A DNA stretch of 64,000 nucleotides from CAJFUR01 sp904420575 (GTDB lineage Bacteria > Actinomycetota > Coriobacteriia > Coriobacteriales > Eggerthellaceae). Below the pieces are notes generated by a model. The model was not told the DNA's origin, searched no databases, and worked only from the letters and a program-made list of their open reading frames with translations. Position 1 is the stretch's first letter. Each line of letters starts with the position of its first letter. This document shows, one piece after another, positions 61,975-64,000 of the stretch. The stretch spans positions 2,790,001-2,854,000 of the forward strand of contig OZ221973.1 in assembly GCA_965119745.1 (NCBI GenBank), read 5' to 3'. The position numbers and the translations under genes are program-made.

Positions 61975-63047
61975 CAGAACTCCCCTTTCATGTCGACGCT
62001 TGCAAATTCGCTCAAGGGCAGGCGCACAGGCACGCCCGTCTTCTGGCTTTTGTAGATGGCAAGGACCATTTCCAGGGCATTGCGCCCCGCCATGGCATCC
62101 ACGTACGGCCTGCGTCCTTCCAAGATGGCCTCTATCATGTCGGCATACAGGCGCGTGTGGCCGTTCCCGTACACGTTGGACGTCTCTTCCTTCAAGCCGT
62201 TCGCGAGGCCGTCATCGCGCCCGTCGGCGAAGTCCCATACGTCGATGTCGTTGGTGGACGTGCCCCCTATCTTGACCGTGCCCGTCTCCCCGAACAAGTA
62301 GAGCGTCTCTTCCAGATTCTTGGGATACACGTTGACGCTGCCCTCTATGGTGCCTATCGCGCCGTTTCTGAACTTTACCACCGCCATGCCAACGTCCTCG
62401 GCCTCCAGATAGTCGTGGAACTGCTGGCATGTGGCGCCATACACCTCTTCCACTTCGTCGCCCATCATCCAACGCAAAAGGTCGATGCCGTGGATGCACT
62501 GGTTCATGAGGCATCCGCCATCCTGTTCCCACGTGCCCCGCCAAGACGCCTGATCGTAATATCCCTTGTTCCTGTTCCAACGAACATGGATGCTGCCGTG
62601 GGATATCTTCCCGAAACGCCCCTCTTCAAGCGCCCTGCGCGTCTCCTGCACCGCCACGTTGAATCGATTTTGATGGCAGGCGGAAACCGCCACGCCACGA
62701 TCCTTCGCACACGCGATAATGAGATTCGCATCGGCGATGCTCATGGCCATGGGCTTCTCGATGATAACGTTCATGCCGGCGTCAATGCAGTCCAAGGCGA
62801 TAGCGGCATGCTTGCCGCTCTCGGTGGCGATGGCCACAAGCTGTATGTCGGGGTGATCGGAAAGCATGGAGCGATAATCCGTGTAGCGGGCGATGGACCT
62901 GTCGCCCTCCATCCCATGCTTGGCAAGAAGCCTCTCCATCTGCTCGGGCACGATATCGCAAACCGCCACGAATTCGAGCCCGTTGTTCTTGGCGGCAAGA
63001 ACATGGTTGGTGGCAATGCGGCCGCAGCCGACAAGGGCGTATTTCAT
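61974..63047 (-). CDS. Gfo/Idh/MocA oxidoreductase (WbpB-like)
   Basis: 357 residues: YALVGCGRIATNHVLAA, VIIEKPMAMSIADAN, ACHQNRFNVAVQETR, GGCLMNQCIHGIDLLRWMMG. Placed between the 6-dehydrogenase and the acetyltransferase, it is the natural candidate for the UDP-GlcNAcA 3-dehydrogenase (WbpB). Coupled to the next gene by TGATG. Confidence 0.88.
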   Translation of the reverse strand: MKYALVGCGRIATNHVLAAKNNGLEFVAVCDIVPEQMERLLAKHGMEGDRSIARYTDYRSMLSDHPDIQLVAIATESGKHAAIALDCIDAGMNVIIEKPMAMSIADANLIIACAKDRGVAVSACHQNRFNVAVQETRRALEEGRFGKISHGSIHVRWNRNKGYYDQASWRGTWEQDGGCLMNQCIHGIDLLRWMMGDEVEEVYGATCQQFHDYLEAEDVGMAVVKFRNGAIGTIEGSVNVYPKNLEETLYLFGETGTVKIGGTSTNDIDVWDFADGRDDGLANGLKEETSNVYGNGHTRLYADMIEAILEGRRPYVDAMAGRNALEMVLAIYKSQKTGVPVRLPLSEFASVDMKGEF

Positions 63048-63050
63048 GTT

Positions 63051-64000
63051 CTACAACACCTCTATGTTGTCGCGACACGCAATGCCCTTCATGGCGTTTT
63101 TCGTGTCAAGGATGGCCTTTGCGTTTCTCTGCACCAGGTCATAGTCCACATTGGTGTGTGCGGCGGTCACCATGACCAGATCGGCCGAAGCCACCGCTTC
63201 CGGCGTGAGATCGGGGATGCTGGCATAGGACTTCCCGTTGTGCCTGCACGTCGCGACCCAGGGATCGAAATAGCTCACCTTGGCCCCACGCGCCTCAAGC
63301 CCTTCGATCACGCGAAGCGCCGGGCTTTCGCGGTAGTCGTCGATGTCTTGCTTGTACGCCACGCCCAAGACCAAGACGCTCGCCCCGTTCATGGCCTTCC
63401 GGCTTTCGTTCAGGACGCGGGCAGCCCGGTCGACGCAGTACTCCGGCATGCGGTCGTTGATCATCATGGACGACTCTATCATGGACGTGTGGAAACCGTA
63501 CTCGCGCGCTTTCCACGAAAGATAGTACGGATCGAGGGGGATGCAGTGCCCGCCGAGGCCGGGGCCCGGGTAAAACGCCGTGAAGCCGTAGGGCTTCGTC
63601 TTGGCGGCATCCACCACTTCCCAGATGTCAATGCCCATGCGGTCGCACAGCATCGCAAGCTCGTTGACAAGGCCTATGTTCACATTGCGGTACGTGTTCT
63701 CGAGTATCTTCTCCATCTCGGCCACCGCCGGCGAAGAAACGCGCGTCACGCCGCCCTCCAGCACTGCCTCGTACATGGCCGCAATGACTTCGGTGGCGTC
63801 CTCGCCGATGGCGCCCACCACCTTGGGCGTGTTCTTCGTCTTGTACACCAGATTGCCTGGATCCACGCGCTCGGGAGAAAAACCCAGGTAAAAATCCTTC
63901 CCACACACAAGGCCCGACCCCTCTTCAAGAAGGGGCTTGATGAGCTCTTCGGTCGTGCCCGGATAGGTGGTGGACTCCAGCACCACCATGGAACCCTTGC
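63051..64000 (-). CDS. UDP-N-acetylglucosamine 6-dehydrogenase (WbpA-like), partial at the right edge
   Basis: About 316 C-terminal codons are present. VVLESTTYPGTTEELIKPLLEE, FSPERVDPGNLVYK, the catalytic cysteine in GPGLGGHCIPLDPYYLSWKA and VLVLGVAYKQDIDDYRESPAL define the UDP-glucose/GDP-mannose dehydrogenase family; the YKQDIDDYRESPA form is that of WbpA/WecC-type enzymes acting on HexNAc. It is the first step of the cluster. Three nt separate it from the next gene. N-terminal Rossmann part is outside the window. Confidence 0.92.
   Translation of the reverse strand, partial: KGSMVVLESTTYPGTTEELIKPLLEEGSGLVCGKDFYLGFSPERVDPGNLVYKTKNTPKVVGAIGEDATEVIAAMYEAVLEGGVTRVSSPAVAEMEKILENTYRNVNIGLVNELAMLCDRMGIDIWEVVDAAKTKPYGFTAFYPGPGLGGHCIPLDPYYLSWKAREYGFHTSMIESSMMINDRMPEYCVDRAARVLNESRKAMNGASVLVLGVAYKQDIDDYRESPALRVIEGLEARGAKVSYFDPWVATCRHNGKSYASIPDLTPEAVASADLVMVTAAHTNVDYDLVQRNAKAILDTKNAMKGIACRDNIEVL

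Overview
The window looks like chromosomal DNA of a GC-rich actinobacterium, most likely a coriobacterium of the Eggerthellaceae. This rests on gene order and families rather than any database search: a Tat-exported lipoprotein flavin reductase beside a large BTAD-domain regulator, an orphan GlnR-like regulator behind a type I glutamine synthetase, Ala/Lys-tailed L21 and Gram-positive surface proteins. Most genes are on the minus strand. No tRNA, rRNA or CRISPR array was found.

1-3.1 kb: type II fatty-acid synthesis (acpP, fabK, start of fabD) with a divergent-style FabT-like MarR regulator; matching TTTGA-N3-TCAAA palindromes lie upstream of both acpP and the regulator. 2.6-4.2 kb: HxlR regulator, OsmC protein and an FMN split-barrel protein. 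4.2-15.7 kb, all minus: secA, prfB, a split transketolase, ftsE, ftsX, a C-terminal-processing (S41) protease and rnr. The rnr gene carries a 300-bp in-frame insertion built around inverted repeats. 15.9-21.8 kb, plus: BTAD regulator, exported FAD reductase, P1-type Ntn-hydrolase. 21.8-22.5 kb: a toxin-antitoxin pair. 22.7-29.7 kb: the conserved rplU-rpmA / obgE-proB-proA-nadD-yqeK-rsfS block. 30-34.8 kb: polA, then glnA followed by a GlnR-like regulator, with a textbook GlnR box at the glnA promoter. 35.1-36.1 kb: two paralogous HPt proteins, one of which lost its histidine.

36.2-42 kb is a decaying accessory island: LicD, a deleted DHHW-type and a multiply broken MBOAT acyltransferase, an IS481-type transposase remnant fused to an HNH gene, a HigBA pair, an ImmA/IrrE-like remnant and a frameshifted AAA ATPase. 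42-57.6 kb is a cell-surface locus. Three secreted proteins with three different enzymatic ends (C39-type peptidase, L,D-transpeptidase, glucosaminidase) share one SH3-like repeat of about 70 residues. Two of them share the repeat region almost base for base, in 411-bp units, differing by one unit. Between them lie three polytopic or glycan-transfer membrane proteins (YfhO-type, GT2, GT39-like). Runs of 9-12 G occur in four genes of 38-53 kb and set the reading frame of at least two of them, suggesting slipped-strand phase variation. 57.9-64 kb holds a complete set for UDP-2,3-diacetamido-2,3-dideoxy-mannuronic acid type sugars (WbpA, B, E, D, I homologues), which could feed the surface glycan made by the neighbouring membrane enzymes.

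The best candidates for new biology are the shared, homogenised wall-binding repeat module and its phase-variable glycosylation partners, the in-frame repeat insertion in rnr, and a pair of intergenic elements whose hairpins differ by compensatory changes.
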